Positions 10,412-21,514 of a stretch of 64,000 nt of DNA are shown here, piece after piece (within the stretch, counting starts at the first letter, position 1; the number at the start of each line of letters is the position of its first letter). The position numbers and the translations under genes were made by a program. Below the pieces are notes generated by a model. The model was not told where the DNA came from. It ran no database searches and saw only the letters and a list, made by a program, of their open reading frames with translations. The DNA is from Eublepharis macularius. Taxonomy: Eukaryota; Chordata; Lepidosauria; Squamata; Eublepharidae. The stretch lies in assembly GCF_028583425.1 (NCBI RefSeq), contig NC_072795.1, positions 4,177,001 to 4,241,000 on the forward strand. Direction: 5' to 3'.

Positions 10412-11275
10412 ACTGTGGCTCCGAAACAGGGAAAAATACTGAAGCATAAAACTGCATGGTTTCCTCTCCCCCCAATCCCAAACTCACCCAATCCACATAG
10501 AAGAATTAAAAAAAAAATACTCACAAAAAAGAGGTTTTGTTCCTTTGCAGTGGTTGCTTGGCTGTCATGTGTCACAACAACTTGTGCCGTGACCCTGAGC
10601 GTGGGCCAGCGGCAGCCACCAGCCACCTGTCCAGGATAACAATGAATGCCACTGAACACACAAATTCAGAAGCAGAACATACACTCGAAAAACGTCTTGC
10701 CTTAAAATTACGCAAGCTCTGCCCTGTCCCTGAGCTGACATGGCTTTGCCAGCAAACCAATAAGTACCAAGCATGAGCCAACTGCAGTTACTGGCCCACT
10801 GCCTAGTCGATGATAAACGATGCGTCCTATCCACAATGCTGACACACAAAAGCGGCAGCTCCATTCGAAATACATGTCGTTTTAAATTGTGAACATGTCA
10901 GCAGTATAGGTAATCAACTCAAGATCAAGGAGGCATTATGAGCAAGGCGAGAGCGAATTTCATGCGCGTCATTTTTGAAAGGACTGCAGCGTCACCAGGT
11001 CTGGCTGCCCCTGGTTCCTACAGAGAGCCAGGAAAGAGCCAAAGGAACTTAATAAGGAAGGACGCTTTTCATATTGGCTTCATGACTTTTCCATCAAGGT
11101 CGGCCCCTTGCAGAGCGCACTTCCTTAATATTAACTGAACACATGGGGGTCATACAGATGTTTTAAGACAGAGGTATGCTTCTTATGAACGGAATGTGGT
11201 ACATCAGTTCCGAACGTGGTTCTAAACCCAACTAATTATATGCGTGGCTCAGCACTCTCAAGTCTGACAAGCTAT
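10412..11275. other. No feature recognised
   Basis: Unique-looking sequence. Open frames near 10540-10860 lack any recognised domain and lie on both strands. Confidence 0.45.
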
Positions 11276-11279
11276 GGTT

Positions 11280-11410
11280 GCTAGTCCTCTCTAGGAATAA
11301 GCAAAAACTCCGTGGTTTCCCATAGAGTTTCCAGAGATTCCTAGAGAGACACATGACATCACTTAAGTTCCTTTCTGGAAGTGATGTCACACCGCTGCCA
11401 ACAGCAGCCA
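11280..11410. repeat. Short inverted-repeat unit (CTAGGAAT type)
   Basis: 'ctctaggaataagcaaaaac' and 'gagtttccagagattcctag' form a loose palindrome. Related units lie at 3335 and 13040. Confidence 0.45.
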
Positions 11411-11504
11411 GGTCCCTGCCTTCCAGTTTTCTTCCTGTTGCCTAGCCTGGATACTGTGAGCCCAGCATGCAGACATATTTTTTCAGTGGCCTAAATCAAC
11501 CCTG

Positions 11505-11850
11505 TGGTGAGGGCCACTGTAGTATAATGGTTAGAGTGTCAGGCTAGGATCTGGGAGACCCAAGTTCAAATCCCAGTTCAACGAGCAACTCACTAGGTGA
11601 CTTTGGTTCACGTCACTCTTTTCTTAGCCTAACCTACCTCCCAGGATTGTTGTGAAGATAAAATGGTAGTTGGGAGAACTATGGGCCAAGCTACACATGA
11701 CGAATGACACTTGGACAGCAAGTGTATTTCTCCCTGTTCACTTGCCCTCCACTCAATCCACTTGCCGTTCAAGTGTCATTCGTCATGTGTAGCTTGGCCC
11801 TATGTTCATGGCCTTCATCTCCTTGGAGGAAGAGATGGACATGGTAGACC
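11505..11850 (+). mobile_element. tRNA-derived SINE split by a 108-bp element
   Basis: Head 'tagtataatggttagagtgt', B-box-like 'caagttcaaatcccagttca', then 'ttgttgtgaagataaaatgg'. The SINE tail resumes after 11803 ('ctccttggaggaagag'). Confidence 0.65.
11693..11800. mobile_element. GGGCCAAGCTAC inverted-repeat element, 3-bp duplication
   Basis: Ends 'gggccaagctacacatgacg' and 'cgtcatgtgtagcttggccc' are perfectly inverted. Direct repeat 'tat' (11690-11692, 11801-11803). A sister copy at 21916-22033 has 'tga'. Three-base duplications suggest the PIF/Harbinger group; not proven. Confidence 0.75.
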
Positions 11851-12904
11851 TGAAGTCTATATGCTACACTTCACACCCAATTTGTAGGAATCTTATTCAA
11901 ATATGAAATTTGAAATATTGAAATTTGAAGTATTATTGAAATTTGAAATATTTTGCTGCTCCACAGGAACTGAAAGTGTCGTTTTCTCATATGTTCCCCC
12001 ACCATATTACATCAGAAACGCCAATCCCAATGCAGAGGCAACTATCTCGTCTCCCAGAAAGCAGGGGTTTCTTTTCCAGTGTGCTTCCACGGAAATGTGC
12101 AGAATCTGTGCTTCTTGTCTTGTGTAGCAAAAACTGCTCACAGTTGCTCTCAACTACACCGATGGATCCTCCAGTCCAATAATGGCTGCCTTGACCAGCA
12201 ACAGATTTGCAGTCTCCCTAACTTTTTTGACGAAATGGGTTGGAATAAAAGCAGTGGCCTCTTGAATGGAAAATATAGATCTTTCTCCAAAGAACCTTCC
12301 CAAACCTGCCAGGCCATCTGCATTGGGACATTTATGACGCAACTCTCTTGTTGAAAGTACTCCTCGTCCCCTTTTATCCAATGGTGCATTAGCGGAGCGT
12401 GCAGATCTCAACATAAGCATCCAAGGTATACTTTTTAAAGTTATTTATGAAAAGAAAACGCTATAGCCTTCATAATAATTTATGACACCAGACTTATTCT
12501 AAGATACTTACCATGTTTCCTAACTGAATTCGTAATACTAAAGCTTAGATCAGACTCTTAATTCAGCCAAAAGTCTTTCTTTCTGTGTTTTTTCGACAGC
12601 AAGAATTAAAGCAACGAGGCCCTTCAAATCTTCTGCCTCCCTCTTGAGCTCTCTCTGCTGCTGTGTTCCTACTTGCCTATGACTGAAGCCAGCATTTTAA
12701 GTTTTCCCTTAATGCTTAATGTAGTGCTTCTTCAGGATGGACCTGCAGCTCTTTCTCTTTCTAAATCTCAGTGGTTTACCATTGTCGCTGTTCTCCAACT
12801 TTCTCAAATGTCACGTGCCTGCCTAGCCCTGTGGTTTAACATTGGCAACACTAGAAAACAGCAGACCTGTGACCACCCTCCAGGCACCCTTCCCCACACA
12901 AAGA
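11851..12904. other. No feature recognised; short AAATTTGAA repeat at its start
   Basis: 11903-11955 repeats 'gaaatttgaaatatt'-like units. The remainder is unique-looking with no supported gene. Confidence 0.45.
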
Positions 12905-13265
12905 CAAAGAGAAAGGGTTGCCAAGTTTCTAACAGGGCAGGGGACCCCCTACCCCCAGCTCTTGTTTCCTGCCACAACTTGGAGCAGTAATGAGGGTTTT
13001 TTAATGGCCATTAAGCCTAGAGTGTGACATCACACCCCTCTAGGAATCACCAGAAACTCTATGTTTTTACCATATATTGATTGATTACATTTATAGCCCA
13101 CCTTCTCCACGAGCGAGCTCAGGGCGGGTTACAGCAATAGATAAATTACAGTGTAAAACAGATAAAACAGTAAAACAATAAAATCACATCTCAACATAGC
13201 AGTGTACATAGAGTTTCTGGCGATTCCTAGAGAGGAGTCACTTGACATCACAATGTCACCAATGT
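12905..13265. mobile_element. CTAGGAAT inverted-repeat unit split by a LINE tail
   Basis: 'ctaggaatcaccagaaactc' (13042) and 'gagtttctggcgattcctag' (13210) are inverted arms. They are separated by a reverse LINE 3' tail at 13073-13208 ('tatagcccaccttctccacg'). Confidence 0.55.
13073..13208 (-). mobile_element. LINE 3' tail, reverse
   Basis: Begins 'tatattgattgattacattt' and contains 'gagctcagggcgggttacag'. Same class as 15010, 29885, 39165 and 43840. Confidence 0.55.
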
Positions 13266-14061
13266 CACATGTCCCCACCCCCTAGTTTCCTGCTGGGTCT
13301 TGGGGGATAAAGAAACAAACGCTTCTATAGAGATTTTTCGTCTCCCAGTGGGAAGAGTGTACAGGCCTGCACTTCCACCAGCACCAGTGGGAACCAAAAG
13401 GAGCTCAAATGTTGCCCCAACCAGCCCTGATTACTTCCTCTTCCAAGAAATGGGGGGGTCACTTTAGAGGACCCTACCATCATAACCTTAGCCATTTGTC
13501 CTTCGTGGTACACATATTCCTTCTTCTCGTCTCATGTGATCTCGAGACAACACTTAGCTGGGTAGTCTAGTGTACAAGAACTGGAATTCTAGAACTCATA
13601 CTTAATATTCCCTGCCAAATAGAGAGTTAATTAATTGCTTCTCCATCCCTGCATTGCTCAGAAGTGAAAAATAGGCTTGGCAAAGAGGGAAGCGCCAGTC
13701 TAGGGGCCGCATCCAACTGCCAAATGCATTATTTATTTAATTACTTCGAGTTCCTTTCTGATGACACGAAGGGAGGCGTCATGTTGTTCCCTGATAAAAC
13801 AAGGAAAAACAGCATCCGGGTTTGCTCTTTTTGTGGCAGACTTGTGGGCTGATGATATATTTTGCTACGGAGATTTCCTTGAAGCGACAGCTTCAACGTT
13901 GGCACTGTTGCAGAATCTTACAAGGAAAACAAGTTCTAGGGAAAAGATGCCGGGGTGATTCTTAAATGCTGTTGCGTTGAAGAGTACTACTTTGCCTGCC
14001 TTCCTCTATGCCTCCCACCACACAGGCCTCTTGAAACATCCAGATTAGAACTCCCTTTTAA
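13266..14061. other. No feature recognised
   Basis: Unique-looking, mixed composition, no supported gene or repeat. Confidence 0.45.
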
Positions 14062-14659
14062 CAGTGCAATCCTAAAAAGAGTTACTGCATTCAAAGCCCA
14101 TTGATGTCATTGCTCCTTCCTTCAAGCCCACGGTAATACTGATCGCCAGTTTGGGGTCAGGAAACAAATTTCTCCAGGCCAGTTTGACTTGGGGTCCTGG
14201 TGGTGCTTTGCCATCTTCTGGGCATGGCCCAACAACCGCAAGAGCTGCTCCAGAATGACAGAACCAACACAAACACACTAGCTATCCGGAGTGAACAATA
14301 TATAACAAATGTATAACCCTTTTAATAACATTGTACTTGCTGTATTTTCCCACCAGTTGGATAGGTTTACAATTTGTATGGATTTATGAAATGGACAGTT
14401 TTCATGGAGCACTTTTGCACTTTATACTTATTTAAAGGGTTATACATTTGTTATATATTGTTCACTCCGGATAGCTGGTGTGTTTGTGTATCTTTTGGGC
14501 TTGGAGCAGGGGTCACTGGGTTTGTGTGGGGGGGGGGGAGGTAGCATTGTGCAGGAGGCTGGACTAGATGCTCCCGGAGGTCCCTTCCAACTCTATGATT
14601 CTATGACTCTTCAATTTCAATGGGCTTAAGATGGAGTAACTCTTTTTAGGATTGCACTG
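14062..14659. mobile_element. CAGTGCAATCC inverted-repeat element holding a CR1 end and a further element
   Basis: Outer ends 'cagtgcaatcctaaaaagag' (14062) and 'ctctttttaggattgcactg' (to 14659) are inverted. Inside is a CR1 3' end in plus orientation (14130-14228 and 14505-14610), itself split by the 14268-14488 element. A compact relative of the outer element is at 52015-52102. Confidence 0.7.
14268..14488. mobile_element. Long inverted-repeat element (arms about 55 bp)
   Basis: The left arm begins 'cacaaacacactagctatcc' and includes 'gtgaacaatatataacaaat'. The right arm is its reverse complement, ending 'gatagctggtgtgtttgtg'. The loop is AT-rich and non-coding. It lies inside a CR1 3' end. 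Confidence 0.8.
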
Positions 14660-15005
14660 TTTAAGTAGATTTCCTCTGCTCTCATATGCAGCTGTATGGA
14701 GCAAACAGTCTCCGCTAAGTAAGAAAAGAGGAAGAGCCCTTTTTAAAAAACAAAATGTTGTAAAAGTAAAATACAACAGAAAATGCATTTAAAAAACTAA
14801 GATGGTATATATATAGTCAATTCATGCTGGTATTAGAAAGAGAGAGAAAAAAGAAAAGAATAGACAAGATAGGTAGATAGGTAGATACCCAAAATTTTAC
14901 ACTTAACATTCTATATTCATTCTTATACTTCTTATACTTCTTATTTTGTATTCAAAATTTTTAAAACCTTAATTTTATAATTAGGCTATGTCCAAGAAGA
15001 GCCCT
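14660..15005. other. No feature recognised
   Basis: AT-rich sequence with short GATA-like and AGAG runs (14836-14890). Confidence 0.4.
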
Positions 15006-15009
15006 GGCC

Positions 15010-15330
15010 AAAGGTTGATTTTCTTTTATTTAAGTTATTTATAGTCCACCTTTCTCACTGAGACTCAAGGTGCATTAATAATATAAGTCAGTGCAATCAA
15101 TAGAATGAGTATGGAGACACCTTATAATATAAATAATAATGTCATAGGGCTAGGACTGTAGGAATCTGAAACAAGGCCTAAGTATTAAACATGACATGTT
15201 AAACAATGCAAAAATGGTATTAGGCAAACAGAATTATAATTCAGTGAGAACAGAACAGAAACATACAGCAAGAGATAATACATATTCGTAGATTAGTCCA
15301 CTGTCCTGTTCTATTGAAACATATTCCAGA
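15010..15330 (-). mobile_element. LINE 3' end, reverse
   Basis: 'tatagtccacctttctcact' and 'gagactcaaggtgcattaat' match the reverse of the common LINE tail; the AT-rich sequence to about 15330 is probably the same element. A relative with the same start is at 43840. Confidence 0.5.
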
Positions 15331-15389
15331 ATCCTTCTGTTATACTGCAGCCCTGTTTTCTTTGTGCTTTTCTGAACAGTTCTGTTTTA

Positions 15390-15644
15390 CAGGGCTTTTT
15401 TTCAGCTGGAAAGCGGGGGAACGGAGTTCCGGAACCTCTTGAAAATATTCACATGGCTGGTGGCCCTGCCCCCTGATCTCCAGACAGAGGGGAGTTGAGA
15501 TTGCCCTCCGCGCCATGTGGCGCGGAGGGCAATCTAAACTTACCTCTGTCTGGAGATCGGGGGGGGGCACCAGCCATGTGACCATTTTCACCAAGGGCAA
15601 CCCACTGAGTTCCACCACCTCTTTTCCCAGAAAAAAAAGCCCTG
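15390..15644. mobile_element. CAGGGCTTTTTTTC palindromic hAT-like element
   Basis: Ends 'cagggctttttttcagctgg' and 'ccagaaaaaaaagccctg' are inverted. The interior is a long hairpin ('gagattgccctccgcgcc' against 'ggcgcggagggcaatctaaa'). 'gttttaca' occurs at both borders. Relatives at 17986, 24080 and 25884. Confidence 0.8.
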
Positions 15645-15826
15645 GTTTTACATAGTTTGTGCAAAGTCAAAAGTATGGGAGCTTTCCTGACCTCATCAGG
15701 CAGTGGGACATTCCATAGGGTGGGGACCGTAAAGTATATGCACGGGCAGTCGTTGACCTTGCCCATTTGCACAGTGGCACCTCAATTGAGCCAAGTTGTT
15801 GTGGCAGACTGTGGGGGGGGGGAGGT

Positions 15827-16140
15827 TAGGGTTGCCAGGTCCCCTTACTGTCCTGGTGGAAGGGGGGACTCAGCACTCCCCTTTTCTTTGCTTTTTATGC
15901 GCATGCTTTGCACGCGTGTGCTCCCGGGCCTGCGGGATGACATGACAGCAAAGCGTGGGAACACTCTCGGGGTGGCACAATGATTTAATTCCCAGGAATG
16001 ATGCCATTGCATTGCCCCAGGAGTGTGCCCAGGAGGCCTGTTCCCCCACTGGCCAGGAGGATGGTGGTGGGGGGCACAGGGTGGGAGTGGGGGGTCCGCC
16101 ACCCCCACCAGAGGACCTGGGATCTCTAGGAGAGGTGGTC
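15827..16140 (+). mobile_element. GTTGCCAGGTCC-type repeat
   Basis: Starts 'ggttagggttgccaggtccc' and ends near 'cagaggacctgggatctcta', a decayed inverted end. GC-rich interior with several chance open frames on both strands. Confidence 0.45.
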
Positions 16141-16721
16141 CCGCCAACTGAAGGCCATGAAAGGCTGTGGAAGAGACTCCTGGAATGGGTGAAAGAGGCA
16201 CCCACCCTTGGGAGCTTCCGGCGATATTCAAAAGAGTTTACAAGGCAGGTTCTACCAGTGATGCATTTTAATTATTTTAATTGATGATTATTTTCATAGT
16301 GTGTTTGTTGTAGCTATCCACCCTGGGTTCTGAATGGGTAGAGGGAAAGGCAGGGTACATGGATACAGTGAAACAATAAATAAAGCAGGCCACTGGGCTC
16401 TTTAGGAATTCCTCCGGCTTGCGCATGCTGCGCCAGGATCGAGAGCTTGCCGAGGAAGCTGCCCTGGATTGAGTCCGGTGAGGCCTTGGTAAGAGCTCTC
16501 CAGGAACCTTGCCCAGACCAGCTGCCGGGGAGCCTGCTTTTTATCGTTATTATTATGATTGCTGCACCTGTTGTTATTAATAAATTGTTAATAAGAAAAC
16601 AAAAAAAGGATAAAAAATACAGAAAAAAGAACACGTATTGCAAAGTTTCAAAAAACACAAACGGAGATCCTTTCAGTTAGAGTGAATCTGGGATTTTTTA
16701 CATGGAAAGAAAGAGTTCTAC

Positions 16722-16915
16722 TTTGGGTTGCCCACTCCAGGTTGGGAAATTTCTGGCGATCTGGGGGGTGGAGCCTGGAGAGGGTGGTGTTTGGGGAGGG
16801 GCCCGAATTGGGCCCAATTCGGGATGAATGAGCCCGATCTGTCTGCTGTGGAGCGCAGGAGCGCTCCTGTGCTCCACAGCGGCCTGATTTGGGCTGAATT
16901 GGGCCTGATTTGACC
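16722..16915. mobile_element. GTTGCC-type left end joined to a GGGCCCAATTCGGG inverted repeat
   Basis: 16722-16800 is a GTTGCC-type left half ('gttgggaaatttctggcgat'). It runs into 'gaattgggcccaattcggga' and a 36-bp near-perfect palindrome at about 16845-16881 ('gctgtggagcgcaggagc' and its partner). The right half is missing. Confidence 0.5.
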
Positions 16916-17033
16916 CCGTTTTATTGTTATACTACCTGTTTTTACCTTTTATATTGTGTTTTATTGATGCAATCCACTCTGAGCCTGCTTGCAGAGAGAG
17001 CGGACTATAAATTTAATTAAATAAGTAAATAAA
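16916..17033 (+). mobile_element. LINE 3' tail
   Basis: 'gatgcaatccactctgagcc' and 'agagagcggactataaattt' followed by 'aaataagtaaataaat'. Confidence 0.55.
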
Positions 17034-17200
17034 TCCCAGCTTGGGACCAAACTACGCATTATTGCAGCTGTGGTCACCAATGCCATTTTTATAGAACTTA
17101 ACAATTTAAAAAATGCCATGAGAGACGGTCCTGATTGGGCCCATGACACAGAGGGAGCAGGCGATCTTGTTTCCCCACCCCCTGCATGCCATTTGTAGGG

Positions 17201-17421
17201 TAGGGTTGCCAGCTCCAGGCTGGAAAATTCCTGGAGATTTGGGGGGTGGAGCCTGGAGAGGGCAGGGTTTGGTGAGAGGAGGGAACCTCATCTGGATAAA
17301 ATGCCATTGCATCCAACCTCCAAAGCAGCCATTTTCACCAGGGGAAACTGATCTCTGTGACCTGGAGATTAGCTTTAATTCAGAGTGATCGCCAGCCACC
17401 ACCTGGAGGTTGGCAACCTTG
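17201..17421 (+). mobile_element. GTTGCC-type inverted-repeat element
   Basis: Full-length copy, 'tagggttgccagctccaggc' to 'cctggaggttggcaaccttg', one of the less diverged copies in the window. Confidence 0.8.
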
Positions 17422-17840
17422 CATTGTTGACATGGGTCGAGGTGAGTGGGCCCTGCAGCGCTTCCAACAAGGCAGAGAGGCCACTTAGCAGAGCTGGACT
17501 GTGGTAGTCCTCCGGGGCGATGACCCATGGTTATTATTTCCCCTGCAAGCGAAATGTCCTGCTGGAACCCGGCCTCAGCTGCAGTACTGAAAAGACCTCT
17601 AAATAAAACTCAGGCAGGCAGCAGTCATAATCAACCCATAAAAAACTGAATCTCCCAATAAATAGCACCTAGTCCTCCCATAAAACCACTCCCAAACCAG
17701 AAGAAAAACAAACTAAAACGAGCAAGAGGCCAAAAAAACAAACTAATAATCCCAGTACAAACTCCTGAAAAGGTCAAGGGATGAAATTGTTAAAGGCCTT
17801 CTAGAACCGGGTACATTTCAGCAGTCTGGAAGGGTGTGGC

Positions 17841-18433
17841 TTGGGTTGCCGACTCAGGGCTGGAAAATTCCTGGAGATCTGAGGGGAGAGTCTGGGGAGA
17901 AAGGGATTTGCGGAGAGGAGGGGCCTCAGTGGGGTATAATGCCATGGAATCCATCCACCAAAGCAGTCATTTTCTCCAGGACAACCAGGGCTCATTTCAA
18001 GGGGGAACACGCAGAAACACAGTGCCAGCAGTTCCCCAAAGAGGTCACATGTCAGGTGGCCCCACCCACCTGTCTCTCGGCCATTTTAGGCCCATTTCAG
18101 CCTGGATTGGAGCCAAAACAGCCCAGATCGGGCCTCTGACGGGTGGTGGATCACTCTCCTGCTCAGCAGTGGCCCAATCCTGACCATTTTTGGCCCCTTT
18201 TCAGCCATTTTCAGCCCCTTTTGGACATTTTGGGCCCAATTTTCAGCTGTGAATGGCCAAAATTGGGTGGCAAGGGTGTGGCATATGCTAATGAGTTGTG
18301 CTAATGAGTTATGCTAATGAGTCCCTCCAGCTCTTTTTCTGTGAAATGACCCCTGAGGACAACTGATCTCTGTCGTCTTGCAATCAGTTACTCCGGAACA
18401 TGTCCCCATCCCACCTGGAGGTTGGCAACCCTA
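17841..18433 (+). mobile_element. GTTGCC-type element split by a hAT-like element
   Basis: Left part 17841-17985 ('gttgccgactcagggctgga') and right part 18364-18433 (to 'gttggcaaccctag') together make one ordinary copy. Confidence 0.8.
17986..18355. mobile_element. hAT-like element with perfect 8-bp target duplication
   Basis: Begins 'cagggctcatttcaaggggg' and ends 'ctgtgaaatgacccctg'. 'aggacaac' flanks both sides (17978-17985 and 18356-18363). Related at its ends to the 15390 family but with a different interior ('gctaatgagttatgctaatg'). Confidence 0.85.
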
Positions 18434-18435
18434 GG

Positions 18436-18512
18436 TTGTGACTGAATGGTCAAACACCTGTTTTGCATGCAGAAGATACCAAATCCAGTTCGTGGCATCC
18501 ACACTTTAAAAG
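18436..18512 (+). mobile_element. SINE head fragment (GCATGCAGAAG type)
   Basis: 'ctgttttgcatgcagaagat' followed by a B-box-like 'aatccagttcgtggcatcc'. Relatives at 56785 and 63400. Confidence 0.4.
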
Positions 18513-18514
18513 CA

Positions 18515-18740
18515 GGTTCATTTGGTGTAGTGGTTAAGAGTGTGGGACTCTAATCTGGAGAGCTGGGTTTGATTCCCCACTCCTCTGCTTGAAGGGCAAC
18601 CTTGGGTCAGTCACAGCTTCTAGGAGCTCTCTCAGCTCCACCCACCTCACAGGGTGTTTACTGTTGTGGAGATAATAATGGCAAACTTTATAAACCAGTA
18701 TGAATGAGAGTTAAGTCATCCTGAAGGGCAGTATGTTATC
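18515..18740 (+). mobile_element. Sauria-type tRNA-derived SINE
   Basis: 'catttggtgtagtggttaag', 'tgggtttgattccccactcc' and tail 'catcctgaagggcagtatgt'. Nearly complete. Confidence 0.8.
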
Positions 18741-19034
18741 GAGTATTATTGTTCGAATAATCGAATATCGAATAAGCGAATTATTCAAATTCACGAGGCT
18801 TAGGAAGTTATGTAAGCCATCCTGTCCCAGTGAGCATTTGGAAGTCAGTCCACTCTTTGCAGAATATTTATATAACCCTAAGGTGTGACAACTTTTCTCA
18901 CTGGGCTTAAGAGCATGAATATGAATTGGAGCAGCTAACCGGGGAAAGGCTATCATTTGTATTTGAGTACTATCTTTGTTAGGCAGGGGTGATGTTTTAT
19001 CCCAGTGTAATTATTTTATGAAGTATCATGGTTA

Positions 19035-19133
19035 TTTGTTTGTTTGTTTGTTTGTTTGTTTGTTTGTTTGTTTGTTTGTTTGTTTGTTTGTTTGTTTGTT
19101 TGTTTGTTTGTTTGTTTGTTTGTTTGTTTGTTT
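19035..19133 (+). repeat. (GTTT)n microsatellite
   Basis: About 25 uninterrupted GTTT units. The open frame across it is a product of the repeat. Confidence 0.95.
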
Positions 19134-19246
19134 ATTGCAAGACATTTTCTGCTTCTCAAGAAGCAGAATATAAATTTTAAGAGAAACAAATTGCTATTGA
19201 TGCCACGTCTGTGACACCAGAATTTTTTCTTTCTTTCAAGAGATCA

Positions 19247-19935
19247 TAGACTCACAGATTCATGGGATTGGAAGGGACCTCTAGCATCACCTAGTCCAAC
19301 CCCCTGCACAATGCAGGGAATTCACAACTAGCTCCACCCCACACACTCCCCAGTGACCCCTGCTCCATGACCAGATGATGGCAAAACACCCTCAGGATCC
19401 CGGGCCAAACTGGCCTGGGGCAAATTGCTTCCTGACCCCAAGGTGGTGATTGGCATTACCCTGGGCGTGTCAGAAGGGGCCACGAGAACCAAGCCCTGAT
19501 GCAACCCCTCCCGCTCATGATCTGCCCAGGTTCACAGAATCAGCATTGCTGTCAAATGGCCATCTAGTCTCTGCTTAACAGCCTCCAAAGAAGGAGAGCC
19601 CACCACCTCCCGAGGAAGCCTGTTCCACTGAGGGACTGCTTTATTAGGAAGTTCTTCCTAATGTTTCGCCGAAAACTCTTTTGATTTAATTTCAACCCAT
19701 CAGTTCTGGTCTGACTTTCTGGGGCAGCAGAAAACAACTCTGTGCCATCCTCTATATGACAGTCCTTCAAGTACTTGAAGATGGTTATCCTATCTCCTCT
19801 CAGTTGTCTCCTCTCAGTCATCTCCTCTCCGGGCTAAACTTACTGAGCTCCTTCAACCTTTCCTCATAGGGCTTGGTCTCCAGACCCCTTACCATCTTCG
19901 TTGTCCTCCCCTGGACACATTCCAGTTCGTCTTAA
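19247..19935 (-). mobile_element. CR1 LINE 3' end with ORF2 C-terminus
   Basis: The + strand starts 'atcatagactcacagattca', the reverse of the CR1 3' terminus. On the minus strand, 19564-19821 encodes 'RRQLRGDRITIFKYLKDCH' and 'FRRNIRKNFLI', which match the conserved end of CR1 ORF2 by recall. The frame loses the family's W-N-x-L-P stretch right after this, so it is decayed. 5' truncated at about 19935. Confidence 0.9.
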
Positions 19936-20009
19936 AGAATATGGGTAGGTAAACCCATCCAGGATATATCATTTTTGCAAATGTATATGAATTGCAGTGC
20001 CATAGAGCA

Positions 20010-20190
20010 ACAGATTTGAATCTCAGAGGCATGTGTTCGAATCTCCAGTCAGCCATGAATCCTGCAGGGTGCCTTTGAGCCAGTCACACATTATCAGCCT
20101 AACAAAAAGTTGTCACGAGAATAAAATGGGCAATGGATACATGGACACCATTCTGCAATGTTTGTAGGAAGGGGGGGGGGATAAAAATGT
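20010..20190 (+). mobile_element. Diverged tRNA-derived SINE
   Basis: B-box-like 'gtgttcgaatctccagtcag', body 'tgcctttgagccagtcacac', 'cacgagaataaaatgggcaa', ending in a G-run and 'ataaaaatg'. Confidence 0.5.
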
Positions 20191-20227
20191 ACTAAACTGA
20201 CAGAAACCACTCATGGCTTCTTCCAAA

Positions 20228-20248
20228 GCATCCTGGGAACTGTAGTTT
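20228..20248 (-). promoter_or_regulatory. ZNF143/THAP11-like motif
   Basis: On the minus strand 'aactacagttcccaggatg' resembles the ZNF143 motif ACTACAATTCCCAGMATGC with one internal change. Such motifs are also spread by repeats, so function is uncertain. Confidence 0.3.
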
Positions 20249-20704
20249 GATGAAGTTGCTCAGAATCATTTGTTTGAAATCTCTCACTGCAGAAGTCCCA
20301 GGATGGCCTGTGAAGACGGAATGACTTTTAAGCCCGTCTTGGTTTGCACCCTGGATGAGTCTCTGACATCCTCTAGTTTTCTAGTCTCGCTTAAGAATCT
20401 GTAGCGTTCTTTTCCACGTTGGTGAATTATCATCTCTGTGAGCAACTGGTGTGTGTGTGTGTACACAGAGCGCCCAAGTACATGTGACAGCCGCTTCTTG
20501 TGGCTTGGCGCTCTTCACTGTTTTGGACGGTGGCCGAGTTCTTTATCTATATCTGCATCTAATGGAGATAAGCACCCCACAGCAGCATTTGGTCAAAGAC
20601 CAGAACTATAAAATGCTAAGTAATTACGAAGATAGCAAACAACTGCACGGCACTTAAGTCGTAAATTATCTTTGGGGGAGCAAGGCGGGGAGACAGCAGA
20701 CAAG

Positions 20705-20905
20705 ATTTAGCCCTGCTGGACCAGACCAAAGGTCCTTAGAATCCAGCGTTCTGTTTCTAATGGCTGCCCAACAGATACCTCCAGAAACTCACAAAGGGAG
20801 ATGACCGCTGGCCTCCATTCCCCACTCAGAGGTATATAAGGCCTCTGGGCATAAGACTGCACTCCACTCTCACGGCTGGATCTCGGGGATATGCCTCTCC
20901 TCCAC
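20705..20905 (+). mobile_element. Diverged interspersed repeat (GGACCAGACCAAAGGTCC type)
   Basis: 'tgctggaccagaccaaaggt' and 'ctaatggctgcccaacagat' belong to a class whose other pieces occur at 45905 and 62105. Family name not known to me. Confidence 0.45.
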
Positions 20906-21179
20906 GAACATTGTCCAGTCTCCTTTTCAAGCTCTCTAAGGCCTGGTTTGAACGGGATGCTGGCCGGAGTAAGCAGATGTGTACAAGTTTTGCAACACGG
21001 CACACCGTTTTATCGAAATGGGGCTGCTATCCATGCAAGGTGGCAACCTGGGAAACTGATCTGCTTTGCACAGATAGCCACTTGGTTGCAACAAGATCAT
21101 CAAGCAAGTTCTGCTGAAAGGGGGGGGGGGATTTTGTGAGCCTCATGGGTGGGGGGCTTCTTAAATCAAACAAAATCTA

Positions 21180-21300
21180 AAGGACCAGGGTTGCAGAGGC
21201 AGGCAATGGCAAGCCACCTCTGTTAGCCTCTTGCCTTGAAAACTCCACAGGAGTTGCCATAAGTCAGCTATGACTTGATGGAACTTTCCACCACCTACTT
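21180..21300 (+). mobile_element. 5S-derived SINE, 3' part
   Basis: 'ccagggttgcagaggcaggc' and 'gccataagtcagctatgact' match the body of the 662 copy; the 5S head is absent. Confidence 0.6.
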
Positions 21301-21514
21301 GTTGGGGGGGGAGGCTAAAATACGCTTAAATTAGAGGTTTGATAGATCATTGGATCAATAGAGTCAGCACACGAGTTTAGCTTTTAAAATCATTTACTTC
21401 TAAAGGGAAAAAGGTTCACAGGATGTCTACAAAATATCATATCAGAAGCTACTGTTTGCATCTACCCCGCCCTCCCCTCTCCACCTATATATCTGGCCAG
21501 TTTCTTCTTGCCCT

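Noticed and set aside
18976-19173. 65-codon frame with repeated VCLF
   Set aside because: Produced by the GTTT microsatellite.
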